Made by a program: the position numbers and the translations under genes. A stretch of DNA of 9,312 bases, from positions 1 to 9,312 of the forward strand of contig JANXRT010000257.1 in NCBI GenBank assembly GCA_025356735.1, in the 5' to 3' direction. The notes beneath the pieces are model-generated. The model did no database searches, had not been told where the DNA came from, and saw only the letters and a list, made by a program, of their open reading frames with translations. Of this stretch, positions 1 through 7,347 are shown piece after piece; position 1 is the first letter of the stretch; each line of letters opens with the position of its first letter. This DNA is from Acetobacteraceae bacterium. Lineage in GTDB: Bacteria; Pseudomonadota; Alphaproteobacteria; Acetobacterales; Acetobacteraceae.

Positions 1-734
1 AGGGCATGATGGGCGGCCGCCCGGCCCAGTCGCGGAAGATGCTGGTGCCGGACGCACGCCGGGCGCTGGAGCGGGAGGAGGCCGACCGGCTGCTCGACAA
101 CGACCAGCTTGCCAAGGACGCGGTGTCGCATGCCGAGAACAACGGCATCGTGTTCCTCGACGAAATCGACAAGATCTGCGCCCGCACCGGCGAGGGTGGC
201 TTTCGCGGCGGCGACGTTTCCCGTGAGGGCGTGCAGCGGGACCTGCTGCCGTTGATCGAGGGCACCACGGTTACGACGAAGTACGGCCCGGTGAAGACCG
301 ACCACGTGCTGTTCATCGCCTCGGGCGCGTTCCACCTCGCCAAGCCGGCCGACCTGCTGCCGGAGTTGCAAGGCCGGCTCCCGATCCGTGTCGAACTGGC
401 GCCGCTTTCCCGGGACGATCTGCGCCGCATCCTGACCGAGCCCGAGCACTCGCTGCTGAAGCAATACTCGGCGCTGCTCGGCACCGAGGCGGTGACCCTG
501 CACTTTACCGATGACGCGGTGGACGCGCTGGCGGAACTGGCCTCTGACATCAACGACCGGATCGAGAATATCGGCGCCCGCCGGCTGCATACGGTGCTGG
601 AACGGCTTCTGGAGGAGATCAGCTTCTCCGCCACCGACCGCTCCGGTGACACGGTGACCGTGGATGCAGCCTACGTGCATGAGAAGGTTTCCCCGCTGGC
701 GTCGCGCGGCGATCTAAGCCGGTTTATCCTGTAG
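1..734 (+). CDS. hslU: HslU, ATPase subunit of the HslUV protease (C-terminal part; 5' end outside window)
   Basis: HslU is the AAA+ unfoldase that feeds proteins into the HslV peptidase in the cytoplasm. The frame is open from the window edge, so the start lies upstream; the family is about 435 residues and about 243 are present. The Walker A and pore-loop regions are therefore missing from view. Counting from the ATG at 6, visible parts are the end of the I-domain, Walker B (IVFLDEIDKI, residues 48-57), the sensor-1 region (FIASGAFH, 103-110), the arginine finger in LQGRLPIRVEL (R124) and the sensor-2 motif GARRLH (190-195). The C-terminus DLSRFIL is the conserved tail that docks into HslV, so the 3' end is intact. 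hslV is usually just upstream and would be outside the window. The ATG at 6 is internal, not a start. Confidence 0.96.
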   Translation, partial: GMMGGRPAQSRKMLVPDARRALEREEADRLLDNDQLAKDAVSHAENNGIVFLDEIDKICARTGEGGFRGGDVSREGVQRDLLPLIEGTTVTTKYGPVKTDHVLFIASGAFHLAKPADLLPELQGRLPIRVELAPLSRDDLRRILTEPEHSLLKQYSALLGTEAVTLHFTDDAVDALAELASDINDRIENIGARRLHTVLERLLEEISFSATDRSGDTVTVDAAYVHEKVSPLASRGDLSRFIL

Positions 735-749
735 GAAGTTTGTTCCTAC
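731..749. promoter_or_regulatory. Inverted repeat at the hslU 3' end, candidate TA operator
   Basis: GTAGGAA (731-737) and TTCCTAC (743-749) form a perfect 7-bp inverted repeat around a 5-base centre. It overlaps the hslU stop codon (732-734) and the putative -35 of the toxin-antitoxin promoter. AbrB/MazE antitoxins normally repress their own promoter by binding such dyads, so an operator is the preferred reading. A weak hslU terminator is the alternative, but no T-run follows the stem. Confidence 0.4.
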
Positions 750-767
750 CTGTGTTAGAACTATCCT
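740..767 (+). promoter_or_regulatory. Putative promoter of the toxin-antitoxin operon
   Basis: A -35-like TTGTTC (740-745) and a -10-like TATCCT (762-767) are separated by 16 bases, which would start the transcript near 774, ahead of the ribosome-binding site at 792. Both boxes are imperfect. The -35 sits in the inverted repeat at 731-749, as expected for autoregulation. Confidence 0.35.
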
Positions 768-791
768 GGCTCTCGGGGTGGTCTAAACAAC

Positions 792-796
792 GGAGG
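792..796 (+). promoter_or_regulatory. Ribosome-binding site fixing the antitoxin start
   Basis: GGAGG lies 6 bases before the ATG at 803. It selects this start over the in-frame ATG at 740, which has no such site and would add 21 residues that do not look like family sequence. Confidence 0.75.
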
Positions 797-802
797 AACG
801 GG

Positions 803-1027
803 ATGGCTGAGTTGAAGCTGATCGGTGTCGGCAACTCCGTTGGGGTGGTTTTTCCCAAGGAGCTGCTGGTAAAGCTTGGTCTGCAAAAGGGCGACAAGCT
901 GTTCGCGGTGGAAACCGAGGATGGCATTCGGCTGACCACCTCGGATGCCGAGTTCGAGGCGCAGATGGTTGTAGCGCGCCGCTTGATGAAGAAATGGCGG
1001 AATGTGCTGCATGAACTGGCGAAGTGA
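803..1027 (+). CDS. AbrB/MazE-family antitoxin
   Basis: A 74-residue protein with the swapped-hairpin AbrB/MazE DNA-binding fold. The family signature is GVGNSVGVVFPKELLVKLGL (residues 8-27), followed by KGDKLFAVETEDGIRLT, the second half of the beta-barrel. The basic, helical C-terminal part (about 48-74, ARRLMKKWRNVLHELAK) is the expected toxin-neutralising tail. It should bind the Doc toxin encoded next and repress the shared promoter by binding upstream DNA; this is family knowledge, not shown here. A good Shine-Dalgarno site at 792-796 fixes the start. The stop codon overlaps the toxin's start, so the two are translationally coupled. The classical partner of Doc is Phd, but AbrB-type partners for Doc-like toxins are known from other proteobacteria. 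Confidence 0.88.
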   Translation: MAELKLIGVGNSVGVVFPKELLVKLGLQKGDKLFAVETEDGIRLTTSDAEFEAQMVVARRLMKKWRNVLHELAK

Positions 1028-1407
1028 CGATCTGGCTGTCGCGAGCCGTCGTTCTCGCGATTCACGACGAACAGTTGGCCCAGCATGGCGGTGCCGGCGG
1101 GTTGCGAGACGACGGACTGCTGGAAAGTGCCCTGGCGCGGCCGCCAAACCACGCCGGCTATGGCAATCCCGATACGGCTGAACTGGCGGCGCTGTATGCG
1201 ATTGCGATTGCTCGCAACCATCCATTCATTGATGGGAACAAGCGTGCCGCTTTCGGTGCGATGGTGCTTTTCCTGTCGTTAAACGGCCTGGAATTGGAGG
1301 CGCCTGAGGTCGAGGCGGCAATTACCATGCTTGAGATGGCCGCAGGTGACATGCCGGATGACGTATTCATCGCCTGGGTGCGTGAGCACGCTCAACCGGA
1401 CACCTGA
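1024..1407 (+). CDS. doc: Doc-type (death-on-curing) Fic-domain toxin
   Basis: A 127-residue Fic/Doc protein. The active-site motif is HPFIDGNKR (residues 66-74). This is the Doc version, with K in place of the second glycine of the canonical Fic HxFx(D/E)GNGR. Phage P1 Doc uses this motif to phosphorylate EF-Tu and stop translation, rather than to AMPylate; the same chemistry is inferred here. The following helix (AAFGAMVLFLSLNGLEL) and the C-terminal EVEAAITMLEMAAGDMPDDVFIAWVREH match Doc in order and length. It begins with GTG at 1024, overlapping the antitoxin stop by four bases (GTGA), which argues for coupled translation with antitoxin made first. All motif residues are present, so the toxin looks active. 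Confidence 0.92.
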   Translation: MTIWLSRAVVLAIHDEQLAQHGGAGGLRDDGLLESALARPPNHAGYGNPDTAELAALYAIAIARNHPFIDGNKRAAFGAMVLFLSLNGLELEAPEVEAAITMLEMAAGDMPDDVFIAWVREHAQPDT

Positions 1408-1456
1408 ACCGGCTCAAACGGTTGACGCGGGGCAATAGGCGCCGCACATCCCGCTG

Positions 1457-1900
1457 ATGCCTGATCCCTTCCTGATCCCCGACGAACCCACCGCCGCCGA
1501 AGCGGTCGCCGCGATCGGCGACGAGCTGGAAATTTTTGACGACTGGATGGACCGGTACCAGTTCATCATCGAGCTCGGCCGCAAGCTGCCGCCGTTCCCT
1601 GCTGACTGGCGCAATGACGCTCATCGCGTGCCGGGCTGCCAGAGCCAGGTCTGGATGGAGGTCGAGCGGCGCGGGGACAGGCTATTCCTGGCCGGGGCGT
1701 CGGACGCCGCCATCGTTTCCGGCCTGGTGGCGCTGCTGCTGCGGGTCTATTCGGGCCGCGCGCCGGCCGAAATCCTGGCAACCGATCCGGTGTTCCTCAA
1801 GGACATGGGACTGATCGCCGCACTTTCGAGCAATCGCGGCAACGGCATCGCCGCGATGGCGGGCAAGATACGGGAACTCGCGGCCCTCCAGGCCGCCTGA
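1457..1900 (+). CDS. sufE: SufE, cysteine-desulfurase sulfur acceptor
   Basis: SufE accepts persulfide sulfur from the cysteine desulfurase SufS and passes it on for iron-sulfur cluster assembly in the cytoplasm. The 147-residue protein is typical in length. The sulfur-accepting cysteine lies in HRVPGCQSQVW (Cys61), the most conserved family segment. The N-terminal DWMDRYQFIIELGRKLPP and the C-terminal LSSNRGNGIAAMAGKIR also fit. No other suf gene is in the window; an unlinked sufE is not unusual in alphaproteobacteria. The ATG at 1457 has no evident Shine-Dalgarno site, yet no better start exists before the conserved region. The 49 bases after doc contain only a weak 5-bp inverted repeat (1407-1411/1419-1423). 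The MFS gene starts 9 bases after its stop. Confidence 0.93.
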   Translation: MPDPFLIPDEPTAAEAVAAIGDELEIFDDWMDRYQFIIELGRKLPPFPADWRNDAHRVPGCQSQVWMEVERRGDRLFLAGASDAAIVSGLVALLLRVYSGRAPAEILATDPVFLKDMGLIAALSSNRGNGIAAMAGKIRELAALQAA

Positions 1901-1909
1901 GCTTTCCGG

Positions 1910-3061
1910 GTGACCCTGACAGCCGGCGCCAGGGTCGGCTTCTTCTTTGCCGCGATGTTCGGCACCTTCGCCATCCAGGGCGCCTATCTGCCGTTGTGGT
2001 TCGCCGATCGCGGGCTGTCGTCCGTGGCGATCGGACAGGTTCTCGGCGCCGCCTCGCTGTTCCGGGTGCTGTGCGGCCCGGCCTGGGGGCAGGTGGCCGA
2101 CCGGCTCGGCCAACGCGGTGCTGTGCTGTTCTGCACGGCGCTGGCCGCGACCGGCGGCGCGCTGCTGTATGTGCCGTCGCACGGTTTCCTCGCCATCCTG
2201 GTGGTTGCCGCCGGGCAGGGCGTGGTGTCGTCGGCATTGTCGCCGCTGATCGATAGCCTGGCTCTCGCGCTGAACCGCGAGGGGCGGATGCAGTACGGCC
2301 CGGTCCGCGCCTGGGGCTCGGGCGCCTTCATGACGACTACCGCCGCCGGCGGCTGGCTGCTTGCCGCCGCGGGGTCATGGATCGTGCCGTGGCTGCTGGC
2401 TGGCGGCTATGCGCTGGTCGGCGTCGCCGCCCGGCTGCTGCCGCGTCCGGCCGAGCCGCCGCGCTCTGCCACGCGGCGCGAGGGTGCCTGGGCCCTGCTG
2501 CGGCGGCCGGCTTTCCGCGCGACCATCGCCGCCTCGGCGCTCATTCAGGGTTCGCACGCCGCCTATTACGGGTTCGGGGCCTTGTACTGGCGCAGCCAGG
2601 GCTATTCAGACAGCACGATCGGGTTGCTGATCGCCGAAGGGATCGTCGCCGAGATCTTCCTGTTCGTTCGCGGCCGCGCGCTGGTCGATCGGCTGGGACC
2701 GGCCGGCCTCACCGCCTGTGCGGCTGGTGCTTCGGTGTTGCGCTGGACCGTAACCGGCCTGTCCCCCGGCTTGCCGGTGCTGGCCGGCGTTCAGGCGCTG
2801 CACGCCGCGACGTTCGCGTTGCAGCATCTGTCCGCGATGCAGATGCTGTCACGCACGATCCCGCCGGCGCGTGCCGGCACCGCGCAGGCGTTGCACGCGG
2901 CGCTTGGGATGGGATTGCCAACCGGTATCCTGATGATCGTTTCCGGCTGGATCTACGCGCGCGCTGGTGGCCATGTTTTCCTGGCCATGGCGCTGCTGTC
3001 GAGCCTGGCCGTGTTCACCATCCGCCCCCTGACCCGATCCTACAGGGCGACGGAGAGCTGA
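1910..3061 (+). CDS. MFS transporter, HcaT/LacY-like (MFS_1_like) family
   Basis: A 383-residue inner-membrane protein with about twelve hydrophobic segments, the first at residues 8-26. The loop after helix 2 carries the MFS motif-A-like GQVADRLGQR (60-69). YGPVRAWGSGAF (129-140) and the later WRSQGYSDSTIGLLIAEGIVAE are signatures of the branch containing E. coli HcaT (phenylpropionate transport) and nucleoside/lactose permease relatives. The substrate cannot be read from the sequence. The start is GTG at 1910, nine bases after the sufE stop, with no clear ribosome-binding site; an internal ATG at 1955 would cut into helix 1, so GTG is preferred. The tight spacing suggests co-transcription with sufE, though no functional link is apparent. 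It converges on the minus-strand dehydrogenase with only 25 bases between stops and no visible terminator. Confidence 0.88.
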   Translation: MTLTAGARVGFFFAAMFGTFAIQGAYLPLWFADRGLSSVAIGQVLGAASLFRVLCGPAWGQVADRLGQRGAVLFCTALAATGGALLYVPSHGFLAILVVAAGQGVVSSALSPLIDSLALALNREGRMQYGPVRAWGSGAFMTTTAAGGWLLAAAGSWIVPWLLAGGYALVGVAARLLPRPAEPPRSATRREGAWALLRRPAFRATIAASALIQGSHAAYYGFGALYWRSQGYSDSTIGLLIAEGIVAEIFLFVRGRALVDRLGPAGLTACAAGASVLRWTVTGLSPGLPVLAGVQALHAATFALQHLSAMQMLSRTIPPARAGTAQALHAALGMGLPTGILMIVSGWIYARAGGHVFLAMALLSSLAVFTIRPLTRSYRATES

Positions 3062-3086
3062 CGCGCAGTACGCCGCGGGTCCGCTT

Positions 3087-4262
3087 CTACCAGGCCGCAT
3101 CCAGCAAAGATCGAACCACGGCGGCATCGTGGATCGGAATGGCGTTGGTCCGCACCCAGCGGTCATGCAGGGAGCCTTTGGCCACCGCGTCCATCAGCTC
3201 GGCCTTCATGCCCGCTTCGCGCAGAGTGCCGGGCAACCCGATGTCGGAGATCAGCTTCGCCAGCAGGTCGGCCGCCGGCACGTCGATCTGGCCGAGCGCG
3301 TCGGCGACCCAGCTCTGGCGCGCGGCGTTGACCGCGTGGTTGAAGCGCATGACGTGCGGCAGCATGACGCACGAGGTGTAGCCGTGCGGGACACCGGCGG
3401 TGCCGCCGAGCACGTGGCCGATGCCGTGGCTGGCGCCGAGCGGCACGCCGGAGGCGACGCCGGTCATCGACAGCCAGGCGCCGAGCTGGCAATCCAGCCG
3501 CGCGGCCAGGTTGTTCGGGTTTTCCCTGACGCCGCGCAACCCCGATGACAGCAGCCGCAGCGCATGCAGCGCGGTGGCGTCGGGGAGGGGCTGCGGCGAC
3601 ACCGAGCATAGGGTTTCGACGGCATGGTCGACGGCGCGGATGCCGGTGGACAGGAACAGCCATTCCGGCGTGTGCACGGTCAGCGCGGGATCGAGGATCA
3701 CGGTGCGCGGGATGCAGCCCGGATGCTGGAAGCTTTCCTTCACCGGCTGCGGTCCGGACGTGTTGGTGCAGCCGGCGATGCCGGAGAATTCTCCGGCCGA
3801 CAGCGTGGTCGGGATCGTGACGCAGCGCAAAGCTGGCGGTTTGGTCACCGGGCGCGTGGTGGTGCCGTCCGGATGGGTGGTGGCGCGGAGCCTATCAAGC
3901 TGCTCTGGCTGCAGGATGTCGTTGCCGAGGCAGATGGCGACGATCTTGGCGGCGTCGGTGACCGATCCGCCGCCGACGGTGAGTAGCAGGTCGGCGCCCG
4001 CTTCCCGCGCGGCGTTGGCGGCATCAAGGCAGTCGTTGCGCGGCGTGTGGGCGGCGATCTTGCTGTGCAGGCCGGCGAACCGGGCCCCGAGCCCATTTCG
4101 AAGCTGATCGATCGTGTCGGTCTCACGCGCCAGGGTGCCGCTGGCGAGCACGAATATCCTTTCGGCTGGGGCCTCCTGCATCTCACGCGCGAGGGCTTCG
4201 GCGAAGGGTTGGCCGTAGATTACTCGCTGGGTCTGTGGATAGCGGAACAGTCCGGTCAGCAT
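3087..4262 (-). CDS. Iron-type alcohol dehydrogenase family, maleylacetate-reductase-like
   Basis: A 391-residue group III alcohol dehydrogenase, nearest in style to maleylacetate reductases, which reduce 2-maleylacetate with NAD(P)H in aromatic ring degradation. The N-terminal half has the dinucleotide-binding GGGSVTDAAK (residues 97-106) and TIPTTLSAGEFS (149-160). The C-terminal half has TGIRAVDHAVE (206-216) and GASHGIGHVLGG...PHGY, giving His213, His279, His283 and His293. By my alignment from memory with E. coli FucO (TGVDALTHAIE), the first metal-ligand Asp is replaced by Arg209, so metal binding is doubtful. A GGGAGA ribosome-binding site (4269-4274) lies just before the ATG. It follows the DUF1932 dehydrogenase after 20 bases, so they are probably one transcript. 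No other aromatic-degradation gene is in the window, and the substrate is unknown. Confidence 0.87.
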   Translation of the reverse strand: MLTGLFRYPQTQRVIYGQPFAEALAREMQEAPAERIFVLASGTLARETDTIDQLRNGLGARFAGLHSKIAAHTPRNDCLDAANAAREAGADLLLTVGGGSVTDAAKIVAICLGNDILQPEQLDRLRATTHPDGTTTRPVTKPPALRCVTIPTTLSAGEFSGIAGCTNTSGPQPVKESFQHPGCIPRTVILDPALTVHTPEWLFLSTGIRAVDHAVETLCSVSPQPLPDATALHALRLLSSGLRGVRENPNNLAARLDCQLGAWLSMTGVASGVPLGASHGIGHVLGGTAGVPHGYTSCVMLPHVMRFNHAVNAARQSWVADALGQIDVPAADLLAKLISDIGLPGTLREAGMKAELMDAVAKGSLHDRWVRTNAIPIHDAAVVRSLLDAAW

Positions 4263-4282
4263 CCTTGATCTCCCGTTTGGCT

Positions 4283-5128
4283 TTATTTTCTGGCAAGGAA
4301 GGCATCCAGGCAGGCAATCTCGTTTCCGCCACCCTCGAAATCGGCCGCCAGGCGCGTGTAAAATTCGGCCGCAGCCTGGAAGATGCGCGCGGCCGCCGGA
4401 TCTCCGTCGCCGGCGAAGGCGGAGATTTCCTCCATCTCGGCGACCCAGCGATGGGCTTTCGAGTACATCCCCGGCACCTGGCGGGTCAGCCAGCCGAGCA
4501 GCGTGGGCTGCGAGGCTGCGAGTTCGCGCTTGAGGTCCTCGGCCGCCCCGGCCCGGGTCGCGGCCAGCATCATGGCGGAGCCGAGTGCCGTGAAGCCCTT
4601 GGTGATGCCGGCATAAGACATCTTCAGCGCCGAGGCGGCACCGACCGGGCCGGACAGCAGGCGCACCTCCAGCCCATGCCCGGCCAGCACTGCGAGTTCG
4701 CCGGCATCCGGGCCCGACAAGTATAGCGAGGTGCCAACGGAGCCGGGTTTTGGCGGCCCGCCGATGATGCCGCCATCGACAAATCTTTTCCCTGTCGCCG
4801 CGATCACAGCCTCGATGCGACGCGCAGTCGTGGGGCTTACGGCATTGCAGTCGGCGTAGATCGGGTTTCCTGTTGCAGCCTTCAGATGCGGCGCCAGACG
4901 CCGGGCCAGGGCGAGTGCCTGGCCGGGCGGCACGATCGACAGGATGATATCGGCGCCGGCGAGGTCGGCCTCGGGCACATCCTCCATTCCGGCGGACGCG
5001 GCGCGCGCGATGCTGCCGGAGCCACGGCCGGCGAGCGAGGTGACCACCCGCGCGCCGTTCTGCACCAAACGTGCGGCAATTCCGCTGCCCATCATTCCGG
5101 GTGCGATGACGGCGACGGTGAGTGTCAT
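4283..5128 (-). CDS. NAD(P)-dependent oxidoreductase, 6PGDH/hydroxyisobutyrate-dehydrogenase superfamily with DUF1932 domain
   Basis: A 281-residue beta-hydroxyacid-dehydrogenase-like enzyme. The N-terminal Rossmann domain starts VAVIAPGMMGSGIAARL (residues 5-21), a variant of the usual GxGxxG loop with Ala at the first Gly, seen in DUF1932 proteins. DGGIIGGPPKPGS (118-130) is the substrate-loop segment, and Lys169 in GAASALKMSYA is the expected catalytic lysine. The rest matches the helical DUF1932 domain. The substrate is not known. The ATG at 5128 places the Rossmann strand directly at the N-terminus, as usual. The frame stays open to 5347, but the extra 73 residues are basic, low in complexity and run across the divergent spacer, so that start is rejected. 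The Shine-Dalgarno site is weak. It probably forms an operon with the alcohol dehydrogenase 20 bases downstream. Confidence 0.86.
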   Translation of the reverse strand: MTLTVAVIAPGMMGSGIAARLVQNGARVVTSLAGRGSGSIARAASAGMEDVPEADLAGADIILSIVPPGQALALARRLAPHLKAATGNPIYADCNAVSPTTARRIEAVIAATGKRFVDGGIIGGPPKPGSVGTSLYLSGPDAGELAVLAGHGLEVRLLSGPVGAASALKMSYAGITKGFTALGSAMMLAATRAGAAEDLKRELAASQPTLLGWLTRQVPGMYSKAHRWVAEMEEISAFAGDGDPAAARIFQAAAEFYTRLAADFEGGGNEIACLDAFLARK

Positions 5129-5195
5129 TCGGCTTCGGTTCCGCGGCGATTGGGCGATGCGAGTGTGCCGACGCGGCGCCGATGCCTCAAGCCCA

Positions 5196-5243
5196 CCCGA
5201 AAACTTCTTCCGCGCGAAAATTTGCCCCACGCGAAAATTTGCC
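5196..5243. repeat. Phased 17-bp direct repeats in the divergent promoter region
   Basis: CGCGAAAATTTGCC occurs exactly at 5213-5226 and 5230-5243, a 17-bp period. A degenerate third copy (CCCGAAAACTTCTT, 9 of 14 matching) sits at 5196-5209, on the same period. The AAAATTT core stands out from the GC-rich surroundings. The array lies between the divergent DUF1932 dehydrogenase and LOG genes, so it is a candidate binding site for a regulator of one or both. Confidence 0.65.
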
Positions 5244-5278
5244 ATGACACGCGGCCGGCGCCGGGGCACACCGGAGGT

Positions 5279-5284
5279 GGAGGA
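5279..5284 (+). promoter_or_regulatory. Ribosome-binding site fixing the LOG start
   Basis: GGAGGA lies 6 bases before the ATG at 5291, with a second GGAGG at 5273-5277. It selects this start over the frame that stays open back to 4886, which would run antisense through the neighbouring dehydrogenase. Confidence 0.8.
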
Positions 5285-5290
5285 CCCTGC

Positions 5291-5902
5291 ATGAGTTATC
5301 GCCTGAATTCTACCCGTTCGGCTGCCGTGTTCTGCGGCTCCCGCCACGGCAACGACCCGGCCTTCTCAAAGGCCACCGCCGAGTTTGGTGCCCGGCTGGC
5401 GGAGGCCGGCATCCGGCTGGTTTATGGCGGCGGCCGGATCGGCCTTATGGGCGTTCTCGCCGATGCCGTGCTGGCCGGCGGGGGGCAGGTGTTCGGCGTC
5501 ATCCCGGATTTCCTGCGCCGGCTGGAGGTCGAGCATGGCGGCGTCACGGAGATGGTGGTGACCGAGACGATGCACGCCCGCAAGCAGCTGATGTGCGACG
5601 AGGCCGATGCGTTCGTCACCTTGCCCGGCGGGCTTGGCACCTATGACGAGACGATCGAGATCATCACCTGGCGGCAGCTGCGCCTGCACGACAAGCCGAT
5701 CTTCATTCTCGATATCGCCGGTTCGGCGCGGCCGTTGATCGCGGCGATCGATGCGGCGATCGAGATGGGTTTTGCCTCGGCGGATGCGCGAAACCTGTTC
5801 GAGGTCTTGGACAGTGTCGAAGCGGTGACCGGCCGGTTGCGGGCGTTGTCCGCCGAAGGCGCGAGCGCCAACCCTGAGGCCGATGCGATCCGGCTGACGT
5901 GA
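5291..5902 (+). CDS. LOG-family (TIGR00730) nucleotide phosphoribohydrolase
   Basis: A 203-residue Rossmann-like LOG protein. Plant and several bacterial members release free base from nucleoside 5'-monophosphates, including cytokinin ribotides; others act as purine-nucleotide hydrolases, so exact substrate is open. The hallmarks are AVFCGSRHG (residues 12-20), VYGGGRIGLMG (44-54), the MHARK segment (94-98) and the catalytic/phosphate-binding PGGLGTYDE (112-120), the lineage form of PGGxGTxxE. All are intact. The start is set by the strong ribosome-binding site just upstream. It is transcribed away from the dehydrogenase pair, with 162 bases containing phased repeats between them. The tRNA-Pro promoter begins five bases after its stop. 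Confidence 0.92.
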   Translation: MSYRLNSTRSAAVFCGSRHGNDPAFSKATAEFGARLAEAGIRLVYGGGRIGLMGVLADAVLAGGGQVFGVIPDFLRRLEVEHGGVTEMVVTETMHARKQLMCDEADAFVTLPGGLGTYDETIEIITWRQLRLHDKPIFILDIAGSARPLIAAIDAAIEMGFASADARNLFEVLDSVEAVTGRLRALSAEGASANPEADAIRLT

Positions 5903-5906
5903 TATC

Positions 5907-5935
5907 TTGCGGCTGGGGGCACGGGACGGTATATG
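5907..5935 (+). promoter_or_regulatory. Promoter of tRNA-Pro
   Basis: TTGCGG (5907-5912) and TATATG (5930-5935) are separated by 17 bases, and the mature tRNA begins 11 bases after the -10. The stretch after the -10 is GC-rich (CCGGG), as in stringently controlled stable-RNA promoters. Spacing and position make this the best promoter in the window. Confidence 0.6.
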
Positions 5936-5946
5936 CCGGGTTCGGT

Positions 5947-6024
5947 CGGAGTGTAGCTCAGCCTGGTTAGAGTACTGTGTTCGGAACGCAGGGGCCGGAG
6001 GTTCAAATCCTCTCACTCCGACCA
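5947..6024 (+). tRNA. tRNA-Pro, anticodon CGG
   Basis: A complete cloverleaf can be folded by hand. The acceptor stem pairs CGGAGTG (5947-5953) with CACTCCG (6014-6020), followed by A73 and an encoded CCA (6022-6024). The D-stem is GCTC/GAGT, the anticodon stem CTGTG/CGCAG (5975-5979/5987-5991) and the T-stem GGAGG/CCTCT around TTCAAAT. The seven-base loop TTCGGAA places anticodon CGG at 5982-5984, reading CCG proline codons. The C1-G72 pair and A73 are bacterial proline-tRNA identity features. The odd point is A at position 37 (5985), where proline tRNAs normally carry G methylated by TrmD. Confidence 0.95.
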
Positions 6025-6043
6025 AGTCTTACGGAATGGGTTT

Positions 6044-6085
6044 CAAGGGTCTAGACCCTTGGCGAGGTATGGGGCAGCGCCCCAT
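6044..6085. repeat. Tandem palindromes, REP-like intergenic element
   Basis: A perfect 18-bp palindrome CAAGGGTCTAGACCCTTG (6044-6061) is followed 7 bases later by ATGGGGC-AGC-GCCCCAT (6069-6085), a 7-bp stem with a 3-base loop. The pair fills the space between tRNA-Pro and argG. Acetobacteraceae genomes have many GC-rich intergenic hairpins of this general look, so a dispersed repeat is inferred. It may also end the tRNA transcript, though no T-run follows. Confidence 0.55.
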
Positions 6086-6093
6086 GCTTGCTC

Positions 6094-6110
6094 CTTCCCT
6101 ACCTAGGAAG
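6094..6110 (+). promoter_or_regulatory. argG ribosome-binding site inside a small inverted repeat
   Basis: AGGAAG (6105-6110) is the Shine-Dalgarno site 7 bases before the ATG at 6118 and selects that start over the in-frame ATG at 6088. CTTCC (6094-6098) can pair with GGAAG (6106-6110) over a 7-base loop, which could partly mask the site. The stem is short and its effect unproven. Confidence 0.55.
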
Positions 6111-6117
6111 TCCCCGA

Positions 6118-7344
<1,227 letters not shown>

Positions 7345-7347
<3 letters not shown>

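Noticed and set aside
740..802. In-frame upstream ATG that would lengthen the antitoxin by 21 residues
   Set aside because: No ribosome-binding site, the extra residues do not look like the AbrB fold, and the likely -10 lies inside it. GGAGG points to 803.
2377..3381. 334-codon plus-strand open frame across the MFS and alcohol dehydrogenase genes
   Set aside because: Arg/Ala-rich out-of-frame translation of the MFS gene, spanning the convergent gene ends; no domain.
4886..5290. Open frame extending the LOG protein by 135 residues upstream
   Set aside because: It is antisense to the dehydrogenase gene. LOG proteins begin near the AVFCGS strand, and GGAGGA fixes the start at 5291.
5129..5347. 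N-terminal extension of the DUF1932 dehydrogenase by 73 residues
   Set aside because: It would place an odd basic stretch before the Rossmann strand and run antisense over the LOG start and the 17-bp repeats.
5947..6110. tRNA-Pro as an attachment site of an integrated element
   Set aside because: I saw no duplicate of the tRNA 3' end nearby and no integrase; argG follows directly.
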